Below, piece after piece: positions 18,934-31,154 of a stretch of 64,000 nucleotides of DNA (position 1 is its first letter; every line of letters begins with the position of its first letter). Below the pieces are notes generated by a model that searched no databases, was not told the origin of the DNA, and saw nothing but the letters and a program-made list of their open reading frames with translations. Source of the stretch: Shewanella marinintestina (GTDB taxonomy: Bacteria; Pseudomonadota; Gammaproteobacteria; Enterobacterales; Shewanellaceae); contig NZ_JAKILC010000012.1 of the NCBI RefSeq assembly GCF_023283845.1, positions 82,968 to 146,967 on the forward strand, read 5' to 3'. Position numbers and translations under genes: made by a program.

Positions 18934-21900
18934 TTAAAAAACAATCTTGACCTGACCAGAACCCGTTAACGACTCAAGTGCTAACATAAGCTCGTCTGTC
19001 GGGTTGACTCGCCACTCATCCCCCAGAGTAAACTGAGCTTTTGATTGTGGTTGAGCATAGTTAATCAATACCGGCACGGCACCTGCTTTCCAGGGCTCTA
19101 CCGCAGATTTGAATTCATTTAACCATTGCTCATTGACCTTGTCTGACTGCATTTCAATCTCAACGGCATTGGCAAAATGGCTACGCGCCTCCCCCATATC
19201 AATAATATTACGTGCGGTCATTCGATTACCACCAGAAAAGTCGTCAAAGCTGACTTCGCCTTCGATAATCAAAATACGGTCTTTTTCGAGCAAGTGATTA
19301 AATTTCTCGAATGCTTCAGTAAATAACATGATCTCTAAACGCGCACTCTTGTCATCAAGCGTCACAAGCCCCATTTTTGAGCCACGTTTTGTCATCATCA
19401 CACGTGTCGCAACCACTAGACCTGCGGCTTTCATGGTCTTGCCGCGATCTGTCGGATGTACATCTTTCAATCGACCAGATGTATAATGTTTTAGCTCTTT
19501 CAAATACTGATTAATGGGGTGACCCGTGAGGTATAAACCTAGGGTATCTCGCTCACCTTCAAGCCACACTTTATCTGGCCAAGGTGTGCATTCAACAAAC
19601 TGCTGTTTACTATCTTCTGGCTCACTATTGAGCAAACCAAACATATCGTGCTGACCGATAGCTTCGGCTTTAGCATGTTGATCTGCTGCGCGAATGGCCT
19701 CTGGCAAGGTCGCCATCATGGCTGCGCGGTGCGGACCTAAGTTATCCAGCGCACCAGCGCAAATCAGCTTCTCAATCACTCTGCGATTAAGCTTTTTAAG
19801 ATCGATTCGAGCACAGAAATCAAATAGATCTATAAATGGCCCGTTTTCACGTGCTTTAAGAATAGAATCAACCGGGCCTTCACCCACGCCTTTAACCGCA
19901 CCAATTCCGTAAACAATATTTAAGTCGTCATCGACGGTAAATCTAAATAAGCCCTTGTTCACATCAGGTGGTAGCAACGGCATTCCCATGCGCTCACATT
20001 CATCCACCAAGGTGACAATCTTATCCGTGTTATCCATATCGGCTGACATTACCGCTGCCATAAACTGGGCAGGATAGTGAGTTTTTAGCCAAAGCGTTTG
20101 ATAGGAAACTAACGCATAAGCAGCTGAGTGAGATTTGTTAAAACCGTAACCCGCGAATTTTTCCACCAAGTCGAAAATCTTCATCGACAGTGGACCATCT
20201 ACGCCGTTTTCAATCGCGCCAGCTTCAAACGTACCGCGCTGCTTAGCCATCTCTTCTGGCTTTTTCTTACCCATAGCACGACGAAGCATATCCGCGCCGC
20301 CCAAGGTGTAACCAGCAAGTACCTGAGCAATCTGCATCACCTGCTCTTGATACAAGATAATGCCGTAAGTCGGTGACAGTAGCTCTTTTAACGATTCATG
20401 CTGATATTCAGCATCTGGATACGATACTTCCTCACGACCGTGCTTACGCTCGATAAAGTTATCTACCATGCCCGATTGCAGTGGACCGGGTCTAAACAGT
20501 GCCACTAGTGCAATCATGTCTTCGAAGCAGTCTGGCTGAAGACGCTTAATCAGGTCTTTCATACCGCGAGATTCCAGCTGGAATACCGCAGTTGTTTCAT
20601 ATCGTTGAAGTAACTTAAAGCATTTAGGATCCGTAAGCGAAATAGATTCTATGCGAACCCGCTCTTCTCCATTTTTATCTTTAACGCTATTCACCATCTG
20701 TAGCGCCCAGTCAATAATGGTGAGCGTTCGTAGACCCAAGAAATCGAACTTAACCAGGCCTGCGGTTTCAACGTCGTTCTTATCGAACTGAGTGACAGGG
20801 TTTAAACCTTCGGTATCACAATAAATTGGCGAAAAGTCTGTGATTTTGGTTGGTGCGATAACCACACCACCGGCGTGCTTACCGGCGTTACGGGTCACAC
20901 CTTCCAAGATTCGGCACATGTCGATAAGATCTTTTACTTCTTCATCGCCATCGTAAGATTCTTGCAGCCCCGGCTCAACTTCAAACGCCTTAGCCAGAGT
21001 CATACCTGGCTCGGCTGGGATCATCTTCGAAATACGGTCAACAAAACCGTATGGATGGCCTAGTACACGACCCACGTCTCGAATTACCGCTTTAGCCGCC
21101 ATAGTACCGAACGTAATGATCTGTGATACCGCGTCACGGCCGTAAAGCTCTGCTACGTGATCGATCACTTCATCGCGTCTATCCATACAGAAGTCGACGT
21201 CGAAGTCGGGCATAGATACACGTTCCGGGTTCAAGAATCGCTCGAACAGTAAGTCATATTCGAGTGGATCCAGATCGGTAATTTTAAGGGCGTAAGCCAC
21301 CAAGGAACCCGCACCAGAACCACGACCAGGTCCAATTGGGATATCGTTGTCCTTACCCCACTGGATAAACTCCATTACGATGAGGAAGTAACCAGGGAAC
21401 CCCATTTGGTTGATAACTTTGAGCTCTACATCAAGACGCTCATCATATTCGGGGCGCTTTTCTGCGCGCTCTGCAGGATCTGGGAACAGAAACTCTAAGC
21501 GCTCTTCTAGGCCTTTTTCAGACACATCAACCAAGAAGTCTTCAATGGTCAAATCACCTGTCGGAAAGTTAGGTAAGAAGTATTCATGCAAGCGCACAGT
21601 TACGTTACAACGCTTAGCAATCTCAACCGTGTTTTGAATGGCTTCAGGAATGTCTTCAAACAGTTCGCACATCTCTTCACTGCTTTTAAAATATTGCTGG
21701 TCGCTATATTTTTTGGGACGACGTGGATCGGCAAGGGTAAAACCGTCGTAAATGGCTACGCGGATCTCGTGAGCATCAAACTGCTCAGGCTTATTAAATA
21801 CCACTTGGTTAGTCGCAACCACCGGGAGGCCTTTTTGCTCTGCAAGTTCAACGGCCATATGCAAATAGCGCTCTTCGTCAGGACGACCGGTGCGTAGCAG

Positions 21901-22404
21901 CTCTAAATAATATCTATCAGGAAAGTGGGTTTGATAAAACTCAATTAAATTATCAACTTGCGCTTTGTTTTCTTTTAATAGCGCGCGACCAACATCACCG
22001 TCTTTAGCACCAGACAGTAAAATCAAACCCTCGCTATATTTTGCCAGCCATTCATGATCGATAACCGCTTTGTCATTGATATTACCGCGTAAGTATGCGT
22101 CGCTGATCAATAACGTTAAATTCGAGTAACCAGTATTATCCATCGCAAGTGCGGTGATCGAGCAAAACTCATCAAACCCAGGCACTTGAACCCAAAAGTC
22201 AGTACCAATAATTGGCTTGATACCGTTGCCATGACTAGCCTCGTAAAACTTTACTAAACCGCACATATTCGTCTGATCTGTTAGGGCGACGGCAGGCATT
22301 CCAAGTTCGGCCACTTTTCCTAGAATAGGCTTAACCTTAGAGAGTCCATCAGACATGGAAAAGTCGCTATGAACGCGTAAATGCACAAAACGTGGATCAG
22401 ACAT
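18934..22404 (-). CDS. dnaE: DNA polymerase III alpha subunit
   Basis: ATG 22404 gives [20 protein letters not shown], which aligns with the E. coli DnaE start; a longer upstream frame is not needed. 1156 residues. The PHP domain is at the N-terminus. The polymerase active site includes [18 protein letters not shown] near residue 400, with two catalytic aspartates, and the region [16 protein letters not shown] just before it. The OB-fold tRNA-anticodon-like domain is near residue 1000 ([18 protein letters not shown]). It is the catalytic subunit of the replicative polymerase. It follows rnhB, ending the lpx-rnhB-dnaE series. Confidence 0.98.
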   Translation of the reverse strand: MSDPRFVHLRVHSDFSMSDGLSKVKPILGKVAELGMPAVALTDQTNMCGLVKFYEASHGNGIKPIIGTDFWVQVPGFDEFCSITALAMDNTGYSNLTLLISDAYLRGNINDKAVIDHEWLAKYSEGLILLSGAKDGDVGRALLKENKAQVDNLIEFYQTHFPDRYYLELLRTGRPDEERYLHMAVELAEQKGLPVVATNQVVFNKPEQFDAHEIRVAIYDGFTLADPRRPKKYSDQQYFKSSEEMCELFEDIPEAIQNTVEIAKRCNVTVRLHEYFLPNFPTGDLTIEDFLVDVSEKGLEERLEFLFPDPAERAEKRPEYDERLDVELKVINQMGFPGYFLIVMEFIQWGKDNDIPIGPGRGSGAGSLVAYALKITDLDPLEYDLLFERFLNPERVSMPDFDVDFCMDRRDEVIDHVAELYGRDAVSQIITFGTMAAKAVIRDVGRVLGHPYGFVDRISKMIPAEPGMTLAKAFEVEPGLQESYDGDEEVKDLIDMCRILEGVTRNAGKHAGGVVIAPTKITDFSPIYCDTEGLNPVTQFDKNDVETAGLVKFDFLGLRTLTIIDWALQMVNSVKDKNGEERVRIESISLTDPKCFKLLQRYETTAVFQLESRGMKDLIKRLQPDCFEDMIALVALFRPGPLQSGMVDNFIERKHGREEVSYPDAEYQHESLKELLSPTYGIILYQEQVMQIAQVLAGYTLGGADMLRRAMGKKKPEEMAKQRGTFEAGAIENGVDGPLSMKIFDLVEKFAGYGFNKSHSAAYALVSYQTLWLKTHYPAQFMAAVMSADMDNTDKIVTLVDECERMGMPLLPPDVNKGLFRFTVDDDLNIVYGIGAVKGVGEGPVDSILKARENGPFIDLFDFCARIDLKKLNRRVIEKLICAGALDNLGPHRAAMMATLPEAIRAADQHAKAEAIGQHDMFGLLNSEPEDSKQQFVECTPWPDKVWLEGERDTLGLYLTGHPINQYLKELKHYTSGRLKDVHPTDRGKTMKAAGLVVATRVMMTKRGSKMGLVTLDDKSARLEIMLFTEAFEKFNHLLEKDRILIIEGEVSFDDFSGGNRMTARNIIDMGEARSHFANAVEIEMQSDKVNEQWLNEFKSAVEPWKAGAVPVLINYAQPQSKAQFTLGDEWRVNPTDELMLALESLTGSGQVKIVF

Positions 22405-22567
22405 AATATGGAGTATCTTTCTTTTTGATAGATGAAGACTGCTAGTCAATCTTACAGGGTAAAACATGGGCCAACAGCAAACAAGTTAAACTATTAGCCC
22501 AGATGAGAGATGTGTTAGTTTTCGCCCAAGTTAGCGATTAACTAAGCTAAGTACTAGGTCTTAACGA

Positions 22568-23194
22568 CTAGCCGCCCTGCTTTGCTTCTAAAGCTTCACG
22601 AACAGGCCTAAAGCTCTTACGATGCTCTGATAACACGCCGTGCTGAGCAAGTGCTTCAAAGTGCGCTTTAGTTGGATAACCTTTATGCTTATCAAAGCCG
22701 TATGCTGGATATTGAGCAGCAAGAGCATCCATCTCACGATCTCGAACCACTTTTGCAATAATCGAAGCCGCACTTATCGCATCAATTAAGCCGTCGCCTT
22801 TGATGATAGCGTGACTTTCCACCCCAAAATCTGGCGTGCGATTGCCATCGACTAATACACTGCTAGGTTTAATAGTAAGTCCTGCTACTGCGCGCTGCAT
22901 CGCCAGCATAGTCGCATGCAAAATATTAAGCTCATCAATCTCAACTGGGCTCGCAGAACCGACACTAACACTCAAGGCTTTTTGCTGAATTTGCTCGAAC
23001 AATAGTTCGCGCTTTTTCTCCGACAATTTTTTAGAATCATTTAATCCTTCTATCGGATTATTCGGGTCTAAAATAACTGCTGCGGTAACTACATTGCCGA
23101 TTAGTGGACCACGACCCACTTCATCGACGCCGGCATACTGACCAATACAGATCTCAGCAACCTGCTCAGGAGTAATTCCTTTAATTACAGCCAT
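22568..23194 (-). CDS. rnhB: Ribonuclease HII
   Basis: 208 residues. The active-site start is [21 protein letters not shown] (first acidic pair D-E), then [18 protein letters not shown], with later acidic residues in LVDGNRTP and [11 protein letters not shown]. It cleaves the RNA strand of RNA-DNA hybrids and removes single ribonucleotides from DNA. Its ATG overlaps the lpxB stop by one base. It is part of the conserved lpxA-lpxB-rnhB-dnaE series. Confidence 0.97.
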   Translation of the reverse strand: MAVIKGITPEQVAEICIGQYAGVDEVGRGPLIGNVVTAAVILDPNNPIEGLNDSKKLSEKKRELLFEQIQQKALSVSVGSASPVEIDELNILHATMLAMQRAVAGLTIKPSSVLVDGNRTPDFGVESHAIIKGDGLIDAISAASIIAKVVRDREMDALAAQYPAYGFDKHKGYPTKAHFEALAQHGVLSEHRKSFRPVREALEAKQGG

Positions 23195-24345
23195 TACGCA
23201 GACTCCTCAATCAATTTAATTACAGCATCTGCCGCACGAGCACTGGCATCACAACGCAATGATTGATGCATTTGCATAAAGCGATCATAAGTCGGTGTGA
23301 AATCGTTATCGAGTTGAACACCAACTGCCATAGCAATTTTTTCTGGCGTGCAATCGGCTTGAATAAGCTCTTCAATCACATCGTCATCGGCGAGTAAGTT
23401 TGGCAATGAGTAACGCTTGGTCAGCATCATCCCTTTAGCAATCCGGTACGTTATTGGGCTAACGCGGTACGCCACAACCATAGGTCTTTTAACTAACATA
23501 GCTTCAAGTGTTGCAGTGCCGGAAGCTAGCAGTATGCAATCGGCAGCACTCATGACTTCACGAGACTGGCCTTCTACTAAATGGATCTCTAGATCTGGAG
23601 CATGTTCACGTAATGCTTCCTCAAACTGTTCACGACGCTTTTGATTAACTAACGGCGTGACAAATTTGATATCCGGATAACGCTGCTTTATTAGGCTTGC
23701 AGCTTTAACAAAAGGTTCTGCAAGCTGTTTTAACTCCCCACCTCGAGATCCTGGTAAAATCGCCAAGTATTCTGCGCTTTGATCGAGTTCAAGTAGCTTT
23801 CGCGCTTGTACCTTATCATTCTCAAGTGGAATATCGTCTGCCAAGGTATGACCTACAAAGGTGCAAGGTACTTGGTGCTCATCATAAAACGCTTTTTCAA
23901 AAGGTAATAAAGACAATACCATATCAGTTGCTTTGGCAATTTTGAAAATACGCTTTGGTCGCCATGCCCACACTGACGGACTAACATAATGCACGGTTTT
24001 AATGCCGCGTTGCTTTAGTTTAAGCTCAAGGCCAATATTAAAATCTGGAGCATCGATACCAATAAAGCAATCGGGATTAATTTCAGTTAGCTTTACGATC
24101 AAAGTTTTGCGAACTTTTAGCAATCTAGGCAAACGAGAAAGCACTTCCACAATCCCCATTACCGCCAATTCTTCATATGAAAAAATAGATTCAAAACCTA
24201 GTGCTTCCATACGCGGGCCACCAATGCCAACAAACTTAGCATCAGGATAATTAACTTGCAGCGCTTTAATTAAGCCTGCCCCCAAGATATCGCCTGAGAT
24301 CTCTCCGGCAACCATAGCAAAAATACGAGGATTGTTTGAACTCAT
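23194..24345 (-). CDS. lpxB: Lipid-A-disaccharide synthase
   Basis: ATG 24345 ([19 protein letters not shown]) is chosen because it matches the family N-terminus; the open frame extends upstream without homology. 383 residues, usual for LpxB. It joins UDP-2,3-diacylglucosamine to lipid X to form the tetraacyl disaccharide of lipid A, as a membrane-associated GT-B glycosyltransferase. Recognised stretches are [34 protein letters not shown] and [12 protein letters not shown]. It lies 70 bp after lpxA and overlaps rnhB. Confidence 0.97.
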   Translation of the reverse strand: MSSNNPRIFAMVAGEISGDILGAGLIKALQVNYPDAKFVGIGGPRMEALGFESIFSYEELAVMGIVEVLSRLPRLLKVRKTLIVKLTEINPDCFIGIDAPDFNIGLELKLKQRGIKTVHYVSPSVWAWRPKRIFKIAKATDMVLSLLPFEKAFYDEHQVPCTFVGHTLADDIPLENDKVQARKLLELDQSAEYLAILPGSRGGELKQLAEPFVKAASLIKQRYPDIKFVTPLVNQKRREQFEEALREHAPDLEIHLVEGQSREVMSAADCILLASGTATLEAMLVKRPMVVAYRVSPITYRIAKGMMLTKRYSLPNLLADDDVIEELIQADCTPEKIAMAVGVQLDNDFTPTYDRFMQMHQSLRCDASARAADAVIKLIEESA

Positions 24346-24415
24346 AAAGTGACGTCTATCATTATTGGTAGGATGGAAATAAAGAACCCGCTTTGACACG
24401 GGTTCGATAACTTGC

Positions 24416-25186
24416 TTAGCGGATGATTCCTCGTTGAGAGGAGGCAACAAATTCAATTAACATTTGAACTTGTTCGTCATCAACTGCAGCCTCTTTAAGC
24501 TGCTCAATCGCTTCTGCAACGGTTAAGTTGCTACGGTATAGCGTCTTATAGGCTCTGCGGACTGAAAGCTGAGATTCTTTTGAGAATCCACGGCGCTTTA
24601 ACCCTTCGATGTTCAATCCTCGAGGGATTGCTGGCGAACCAGACGCCATCACAAATGGTGGAACATCATTTAAGATTAGCGAACTACCCGCCGTAAAGGC
24701 GTGAGCACCAATGTGAACAAATTGGTGTACACCAGTCATACCGCCCAAAATAGCCCAGTCACCAACGTGCACGTGGCCCGCGATTGACGCGTTATTAGCC
24801 ATAATCACGTTGCTACCTACAACACAGTCGTGTGCAATATGCACATACGCCATAAATAGGTTGTTTGAGCCAATACGCGTTTCCCACTCATCTTGAGTAG
24901 TACCGCGGTGAATGGTTACTGACTCACGAATAACGTTATTGTCACCAATAATTAATCGTGTCGCTTCACCAGCAAACTTCTTGTCTTGGCAATCTTCGCC
25001 AACTGAAGCAAATTGGTAAAACTTATTGCCTTTACCGATAACCGTTGGACCTTTCACAACAACGTGTGAGCTAAACCAACAGTCATCACCGATCTCAACA
25101 TCGGCACCAATGTAAGTCCAAGGACCAATAGTAACATTGTTACCAATTTTGGCATCCGGGTGGATATAAGCTAATTTATCAATCAC
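24416..25186 (-). CDS. lpxA: UDP-N-acetylglucosamine O-acyltransferase
   Basis: 256 residues starting at a GTG (25186) in a GTGA overlap with the fabZ stop, so translation is coupled. It is a left-handed beta-helix of hexapeptide repeats ([22 protein letters not shown]) with the catalytic His in [11 protein letters not shown]. The C-terminal helical domain has the family stretch [14 protein letters not shown]. It carries out the first step of lipid A synthesis, using 3-hydroxyacyl-ACP. It belongs to the lpxD-fabZ-lpxA-lpxB operon. Confidence 0.97.
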   Translation of the reverse strand: MIDKLAYIHPDAKIGNNVTIGPWTYIGADVEIGDDCWFSSHVVVKGPTVIGKGNKFYQFASVGEDCQDKKFAGEATRLIIGDNNVIRESVTIHRGTTQDEWETRIGSNNLFMAYVHIAHDCVVGSNVIMANNASIAGHVHVGDWAILGGMTGVHQFVHIGAHAFTAGSSLILNDVPPFVMASGSPAIPRGLNIEGLKRRGFSKESQLSVRRAYKTLYRSNLTVAEAIEQLKEAAVDDEQVQMLIEFVASSQRGIIR

Positions 25187-25644
25187 TTAGAAATCTCTCT
25201 ACGTGCACACATGATTTCTGCTGAACAAACAATCTCGCCATCCACTTTTGCAACGCCAGTAAACACGCCAATCCCGCGGCGCTCTTTAATCATCTGTACT
25301 TCAAAATGAAGTTGGTCACCTGGCTCAACAACACGCTTAAAACGCGCTTTGTCGATACCAGCAAAATAATATAATGCGTCGTTAGACGGCTCATCACTCA
25401 TTGTTTTAAAAGCAAGTAGACCTGTTGCTTGTGCCATTGCTTCTAAAATCAACACACCAGGCATCACAGGTTGAACCGGGAAATGTCCCTGGAAAAATGG
25501 CTCGTTAATTGTGACGTTCTTGATAGCGTGCAAAGTTTCACCCGGAGTGAAATCTAAAACTCTATCGATCAATAAAAATGGATACCTGTGAGGTAAAAAT
25601 TTTAGGATCTCTTTAATATCCATTGTATTTAATTGATTTGACAC
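25183..25644 (-). CDS. fabZ: 3-hydroxyacyl-[acyl-carrier-protein] dehydratase
   Basis: 153 residues starting at GTG 25644, with AAGGA 8 bp upstream. The hot-dog fold enzyme has the FabZ signatures [16 protein letters not shown] and [26 protein letters not shown], including the catalytic His and Glu. It dehydrates 3-hydroxyacyl-ACP in fatty acid synthesis and so competes with LpxA for the same substrate class, which fits their adjacency. The stop overlaps the lpxA start by four bases. Confidence 0.97.
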   Translation of the reverse strand: MSNQLNTMDIKEILKFLPHRYPFLLIDRVLDFTPGETLHAIKNVTINEPFFQGHFPVQPVMPGVLILEAMAQATGLLAFKTMSDEPSNDALYYFAGIDKARFKRVVEPGDQLHFEVQMIKERRGIGVFTGVAKVDGEIVCSAEIMCARREISK

Positions 25645-25676
25645 TAAACTTTCCTTTATCTGCTCAATGCAGTCAT

Positions 25677-26693
25677 TTACTTTACGTTATTTTCTAGTGC
25701 TTTAACGCGCTGAAATAGCGTATCTAGCTGTCTAAAACGTACGGTGTTTTTACGCCACAGTTTATTATCCATTGCAGCTGTCGCCGATGAATAAACGCCT
25801 TTCTCACGAATAATGCTGGTGACGTTGGTACTGCCTGTCACATGAACACCATCAGTAATACTCAAATGGCCTGAAATTGCACAGTTACCACCAATAATGC
25901 AATACTTACCAATAGTCACACTGCCTGCAACTACTGTGCTGCCCGCAATCGCGGTATTCGCACCAATGATATCGTTATGCGCAATCTGAACTTGATTATC
26001 TAAGATAACCCCGTCATGGATTTCAGTGTGATCAATAGCACCACGATCGACTGTTGTATTTGCACCGATTTCAACTCTATCACCAATGCGGACGCCACCA
26101 GTTTGTGGGATTTTAATCCATTGACCACGTTCATTGGCGTAACCGAAACCATCAGAACCTAAAATGGCACCAGAATGAATAATACAGTCTTGACCTAAAT
26201 GCACGTCGTGATACACAGTTACATTTGCCCAAAGAAGTGTATTTGAACCAATCACACTGTCTTGGCCTACCACGCAACCAGCACCGATTTGGACGTCGTT
26301 ACCTAAAATAACATTCTCGCCAATTACCGCATTAGCACCAATAGCCACGCCTTCACCTAGCATAGCAGAAGCCGCTATTTGTGCAGATGGGTGAATACTG
26401 TCAGCCGCCTTTGGCGTTGTATCAAGAAATTGTGCAATGCGTGCGAAACCCACGTATGGATCGTTTAATACGATCGCATTGCCTACAAAATCTTCAGCAT
26501 CTTTTGGCGTCATTAAGATCGCCGACGCAGCTGAGCTAGCCAACTGCGAACGATACTTAGAATTTGCCAGAAAAGAGATTTGACCTGAACCTGCACCGTC
26601 CAAGGTGCCAACAGTTGAAATTTCAACTGTGTCATCACCTTGAACGTCTGCATTTAAATGGTCAGCCAATACTCTTAAAGTATAGCTTTTCAT
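25677..26693 (-). CDS. lpxD: UDP-3-O-acylglucosamine N-acyltransferase
   Basis: 338 residues. The N-terminal uridine-binding domain is followed from about residue 100 by a long hexapeptide beta-helix ([20 protein letters not shown]). The catalytic His region is [19 protein letters not shown], and the C-terminal helix contains [19 protein letters not shown]. It adds the second 3-hydroxyacyl chain in lipid A synthesis. It starts 4 bp after skp. Confidence 0.97.
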   Translation of the reverse strand: MKSYTLRVLADHLNADVQGDDTVEISTVGTLDGAGSGQISFLANSKYRSQLASSAASAILMTPKDAEDFVGNAIVLNDPYVGFARIAQFLDTTPKAADSIHPSAQIAASAMLGEGVAIGANAVIGENVILGNDVQIGAGCVVGQDSVIGSNTLLWANVTVYHDVHLGQDCIIHSGAILGSDGFGYANERGQWIKIPQTGGVRIGDRVEIGANTTVDRGAIDHTEIHDGVILDNQVQIAHNDIIGANTAIAGSTVVAGSVTIGKYCIIGGNCAISGHLSITDGVHVTGSTNVTSIIREKGVYSSATAAMDNKLWRKNTVRFRQLDTLFQRVKALENNVK

Positions 26694-26697
26694 CTAT

Positions 26698-27204
26698 TTA
26701 CTTGCCTTTACCTAAAGCCTCAACCACCTTGTTACTAATGTCAGCGCTTGGCTTAACATAAATAACGGCACCGCGTTGAAGTACCATGTCATACTGCTCT
26801 TTTTCAGCAATAGTGTTAATTGTCTTTTGAACTTCTAACAATAGTTTGTTCTGCTCTTCACCGTTACGACGACGCATGTCTTCATCTAATGCTTTGCCTT
26901 TCAATTGTAGCTCAGCTTTCATAGATTCCATTTTACGCATCATTTCAGTCTTCTGAGCTTCGCTCATCAATGCAGCATCACGTTGTTGCTTTTCTAGCAA
27001 GCCACGAAGTTCTTCTTGCATCTTTTGCACTGCAGCAACACGATCACCGAACTCAGCTTTTAATGTTTCGTTCACTTGCTCACGCTGTGGCAACTGCTCA
27101 AATACAGCTTGCATATCAACTACTGCGATCTTTTCAGCGTGCGCCGCTAACGGTGCGCCTAAAAGAACCAAAACCATCATTGCGCGATTCAACATCTTAT
27201 TCAA
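26698..27204 (-). CDS. skp: Periplasmic chaperone Skp/OmpH
   Basis: 168 residues. A TTG at 27204 is chosen because AAGGAG sits 6 bp upstream; an ATG at 27195 would be 15 bp from it. The signal peptide ends AAHAEK. The mature protein begins IAVVDMQAVFEQLPQRE and is dominated by long charged coiled-coil helices (about residues 45-125), the tentacles of the trimeric chaperone that carries unfolded outer membrane proteins to BamA. It lies between bamA and lpxD as in other gammaproteobacteria. Confidence 0.95.
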   Translation of the reverse strand: MNKMLNRAMMVLVLLGAPLAAHAEKIAVVDMQAVFEQLPQREQVNETLKAEFGDRVAAVQKMQEELRGLLEKQQRDAALMSEAQKTEMMRKMESMKAELQLKGKALDEDMRRRNGEEQNKLLLEVQKTINTIAEKEQYDMVLQRGAVIYVKPSADISNKVVEALGKGK

Positions 27205-27254
27205 AACAAACTCCTTTATTTCAGCAAAACTTGCCGACTTTTTTCAAATTGATT

Positions 27255-29738
27255 TTAGAAAGTTTTACCAATATTAAACGAGAAGATTTCGGTTTCATCA
27301 TCCTCGTATTCCTTGATTGGCCATGCAAGGCTAAATACCATTGGACCCATTGGCGATAACCACTGCACACTCATACCCCAAGAGGCACGAATACGGCTCG
27401 GATCGCTATAATCTTCTAGTTTATCAAACTCTTCAACAGGAAGGTAACGATACGAATCATAGTCAAACTCAGTATCCCATACGTTACCGGCATCGACGAA
27501 GAAGCTGGTACGAACAGAATTTGTATAGGCCTCATCCAAGAATGGCGTTGGCACAATAAGCTCTAAACTTGCTGTTGCAATGGCATTACCACCGATTGAA
27601 CGACCAGAGCTCACCTGAATTTGGTTAGGATCACCCGGCAAGTTACAACCTTCACCCGATGGATCTGGCGAACAAGGCTCACTACCACGGTATAAGTAGA
27701 ATGAACGCGGACCTACAGAGTTCGACTTAAAGCCACGTAGTGAACTACTACCACCTGAGTAATAGTTTTCCCAGAACGGTAAGATTTGGTCGTTATCATT
27801 AAATTGACCATAACCATTACCATACCCTAAACGTCCACGAGCCAATACGACGAAGCTATGCTTACGATCGATAGGGAAGTAGAAGTTAGTGTCGAAGTCT
27901 GCTTTAAAATACTGTAGATCAGAACCCGGTACCGTCATCTTACCGTTCAGACGTTGTGACGAACCATCTGATGGGAAAGTACCACGGTTTAAGTTACTGC
28001 GAGACCAACCTAAACTCAACTCGAAGTTATCAAAACTTAAGCCTGCGTTCGGATCATCACTGTCGCGATAAATATCATAAAAACGAATTGCCTGCTCATA
28101 AGCCGAAATTTCAGAAATTTCGTTATGACGGTAACCAATACCACCATTAATACGGTTATATTCGTTGATCGGGAAACCTGAGTTTAATGCGATACCATAA
28201 GAGCTATTCTTATAAGCTTCAAGGTTTGCCTCGTCAGCATCAAACTCACTCCAATAGATGCTACCACCTAGACTAACGCCATCTTTAGTAAAGTACGGGT
28301 CGGTATAGTTAATATTGATATTCTTAGAGTATTTGTTGGTGTTTAAATTAACACCCGCCTGGTTACCCGTACCTAAGAAGTTACTTTGTTGAACACCAAA
28401 CTGTAAACTTAAGCCTGATTCTGTACCGTAACCCACGCCCGCGTTGAACGAACCTGATGGCTGCTCTTTAACGTTAAAAGCCACATCAACTAAATCATCA
28501 GTGCCAGGAACCTGTACCGTTTCAGTATCAACCGTTTCAAAGTAACCAAGGCGATTAAGATTTGACTTAGACAACTCAACTTGCGCAGAGTTAAGCCATG
28601 CACCTTCCATCTGACGCAACTGGCGACGCATCACTTCATCTTTAGTCACTGTGTTACCAGTGAAGTTGATATTACGCACGTATACGCGCTTGCCTGGCTT
28701 GATGTTGATATTAAGATTAACTTCTTTAGTCTCATCATCAATTTCAGGGTAAGTCTTAACTTCTGGGTATGCGTAACCGAATCGACCTAGATACTTACCG
28801 TACATTTCTTCAGTAAAGGTAACATCACCACCGTTATACATATCGCCCGATTTTAATGGCAAGATGGCTTCTAACACCTCTTCTTTACCCATTAAATCGC
28901 CCGTTAGGTTAACGTCTTTAACTTTGTACTGCTCACCTTCATCAACGTTAATAGTGATGTAAAGGCCTTTACGGTCAGGTGTCATAGCAACCTGAGTAGA
29001 CGTCACATCAAAACGAATATAACCGCGGTTCTGATAGTAGGTCTTGATAGTTTCGAGGTCAGCCTGCAGCTTTTGCTTTTGGTAGCGACGCTCACCAAAC
29101 AGATCCCACCAAGCAACATAGTCTTTAAGTTCTAGCATGCCGATCAATTCAGCATCGCTAAACTCGGTATTACCCACTACGTTAATTTGACGAATTTCAG
29201 CCGCTAAACCTTCAGTAAAGGTGAATTTAAGCTCAACTCGGTTTCGAGGTAAGTTAATAATTTCAGCTTTAACTTTAGCGCCGTATTTACCTACACCATA
29301 ATAAAAATCTTGTAGACCTTTTTCGATACCAGAAAGCATAGTACGGTCAAGAGACTCGCCGACTTTAACGCCAGAACCATCAAGACTCTCTTGTAACTGC
29401 TCATCTTTAATATCTTTGTTACCTTCAAAAGTAACAGAGCTAATAGTTGGTCTTTCAGTCACTTTCACTACCAGAACATTGCCGTCCCGTAGCACTTCGA
29501 TCTTTTCGAAGTTAGTCGATGCATACAAGCTTTTAATCGCTTGCTGCAATTTTAATTGATCAACGGTATCCCCTACCTTCACAGGTAAGTTAAGCAAAGC
29601 CGCACCGAGTGCCACTCGCTGTAAACCTTCAACTTGGATATCAGCTACTTCAAAGGGTTGGAATGTTTCTGCCCAACCGTTCCCTGAAAAAGACGCTCCG
29701 ACTAATAACATCGAGGCAAAAAGTTTATTCAATCTCAT
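27255..29738 (-). CDS. bamA: Outer membrane protein assembly factor BamA
   Basis: 827 residues with signal peptide (MRLNKLFASMLLVGASFSGNGWAE). Five POTRA domains occupy about residues 25-425 (first FQPFEVADIQVEGLQRVALG). The 16-strand barrel follows and contains the conserved GGSSSLRGFKSN loop (VRGF/LRGF motif), ending in the C-terminal Phe (FSFNIGKTF). It is the catalytic core of the BAM complex that folds beta-barrel proteins. It lies between rseP and skp; an ORF-free 50-bp gap separates it from skp. Confidence 0.98.
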   Translation of the reverse strand: MRLNKLFASMLLVGASFSGNGWAETFQPFEVADIQVEGLQRVALGAALLNLPVKVGDTVDQLKLQQAIKSLYASTNFEKIEVLRDGNVLVVKVTERPTISSVTFEGNKDIKDEQLQESLDGSGVKVGESLDRTMLSGIEKGLQDFYYGVGKYGAKVKAEIINLPRNRVELKFTFTEGLAAEIRQINVVGNTEFSDAELIGMLELKDYVAWWDLFGERRYQKQKLQADLETIKTYYQNRGYIRFDVTSTQVAMTPDRKGLYITINVDEGEQYKVKDVNLTGDLMGKEEVLEAILPLKSGDMYNGGDVTFTEEMYGKYLGRFGYAYPEVKTYPEIDDETKEVNLNINIKPGKRVYVRNINFTGNTVTKDEVMRRQLRQMEGAWLNSAQVELSKSNLNRLGYFETVDTETVQVPGTDDLVDVAFNVKEQPSGSFNAGVGYGTESGLSLQFGVQQSNFLGTGNQAGVNLNTNKYSKNININYTDPYFTKDGVSLGGSIYWSEFDADEANLEAYKNSSYGIALNSGFPINEYNRINGGIGYRHNEISEISAYEQAIRFYDIYRDSDDPNAGLSFDNFELSLGWSRSNLNRGTFPSDGSSQRLNGKMTVPGSDLQYFKADFDTNFYFPIDRKHSFVVLARGRLGYGNGYGQFNDNDQILPFWENYYSGGSSSLRGFKSNSVGPRSFYLYRGSEPCSPDPSGEGCNLPGDPNQIQVSSGRSIGGNAIATASLELIVPTPFLDEAYTNSVRTSFFVDAGNVWDTEFDYDSYRYLPVEEFDKLEDYSDPSRIRASWGMSVQWLSPMGPMVFSLAWPIKEYEDDETEIFSFNIGKTF

Positions 29739-29769
29739 AGAGCACTTCTAATTATTTGTCTGTCCTTGC

Positions 29770-31140
29770 TCAGAGTCGGGAAAAGTCATTGAAGAGCGCA
29801 ACACTCATCAACATCAGCAGCATTGCTGCCCCAATTCTGAATCCAATTTCCTGTACCTTCTCCGGTACAGGCCTGCCTGTAATTACCTCAACGAAGTAAT
29901 ACAAAAGGTGTCCTCCATCTAGCACTGGCAAAGGCAATAAATTAATAATACCTAAGTTAACGCTAATCAATGCAAGAAAACCTAAAAAATATACCAGTCC
30001 GACGTTAGCACTATTACCCGCACCTTGTGCAATAGAAATAGGGCCACTCAAATTTTTAACCGAAACGTCACCAGTAAATAACTTGCCAATCATCTTAATG
30101 CTGACAGAGACAAGTTGCCATGTTTTATCGACTGCAACAGGAAAAGATTCTAAAAATCCATATTCCAACTGCACTTTCATATTCTCTGGCCATGGCTCAG
30201 AAGTGGGTGCAACACCAATAACGCCCTCAAGTTTGCCGGCAGCATTCTCACGTGATTTTGGCGTAACATCTATTTTTAACTGTTCACCGTTACGACGTAC
30301 GGTAATTGAAAGCGGCTTATTAGCTGAGTTTTGCACTATTTCAACAAATCGCGGCCAATCTTTATATTTCTCGCCATCAATCGCGACTAAGGTATCGCCC
30401 ACTTTAATCCCTGCGATCCCAGCAGCACCGTCTTCGGTTACCATACCAAGTTCAGGCAAAATAGCAGGACGATACATCCCAAGACCAATCGCTGTGATTG
30501 GCAATTCTTTCTCAGGATTAAATTTCCAATCTTGCGTATTTAAAGAATAAGTTTTTTCATCGCCTGAAGCACCTTCTAAACGTGACAAAGGAGCAACAGT
30601 GACATCAACCTTGCTATCACCAATATGGCCGGCCAATGCAAGGTTCACTTCTTCCCAATCTCTGACCTTTTGGCCACCGACGGCAATGACTTGCATAGGT
30701 TCTTTAACGATAATTTGCGCCGCGGGAGTGTCGGCAATCGTTGAATCGATAACAGGCTTAACAGCGGGAACACCAATTAGATACATGGCATAAAGTGCGA
30801 CTATTGCAAACAGGAAGTTAGCAATTGGTCCAGCACTAACAATCGCAATTCGCTGCCAAACGGTTTTGCGGTTAAAGGCTTGGTCTTTCAGCTCTTCAGG
30901 GACTTCATCAACACGCTCATCAAGCATTTTGACGTAACCACCCAATGGGATCATTGCCAACACATACTCTGTGCCGTCTTGCCCCGTCTTACGCCAAATA
31001 GCTTTGCCAAAGCCAATTGAAAAGCGTTCGACCTTCACACCACAGCGACGTGCAACCCAAAAGTGCCCATATTCATGGGCAGCAATTAAAATCCCTAAAG
31101 CAACAATAAAGGAACCAAGGTTCCATAAAAAATCGATCAT
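29770..31140 (-). CDS. rseP: RIP metalloprotease RseP
   Basis: 456 residues. The site-2 protease zinc motif HEYGH is in the first membrane helix (LIAAHEYGHFWVARR), and the third zinc ligand is in LPLPVLDGGHLLYY near residue 405. Two PDZ domains lie between, the second at GAAGIAGIKVGDTLVAIDG. It cleaves RseA inside the membrane during the sigma-E envelope stress response and clears signal peptides. It starts 14 bp after dxr. Confidence 0.97.
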   Translation of the reverse strand: MIDFLWNLGSFIVALGILIAAHEYGHFWVARRCGVKVERFSIGFGKAIWRKTGQDGTEYVLAMIPLGGYVKMLDERVDEVPEELKDQAFNRKTVWQRIAIVSAGPIANFLFAIVALYAMYLIGVPAVKPVIDSTIADTPAAQIIVKEPMQVIAVGGQKVRDWEEVNLALAGHIGDSKVDVTVAPLSRLEGASGDEKTYSLNTQDWKFNPEKELPITAIGLGMYRPAILPELGMVTEDGAAGIAGIKVGDTLVAIDGEKYKDWPRFVEIVQNSANKPLSITVRRNGEQLKIDVTPKSRENAAGKLEGVIGVAPTSEPWPENMKVQLEYGFLESFPVAVDKTWQLVSVSIKMIGKLFTGDVSVKNLSGPISIAQGAGNSANVGLVYFLGFLALISVNLGIINLLPLPVLDGGHLLYYFVEVITGRPVPEKVQEIGFRIGAAMLLMLMSVALFNDFSRL

Positions 31141-31154
31141 TCCTTTCCTCTGAA

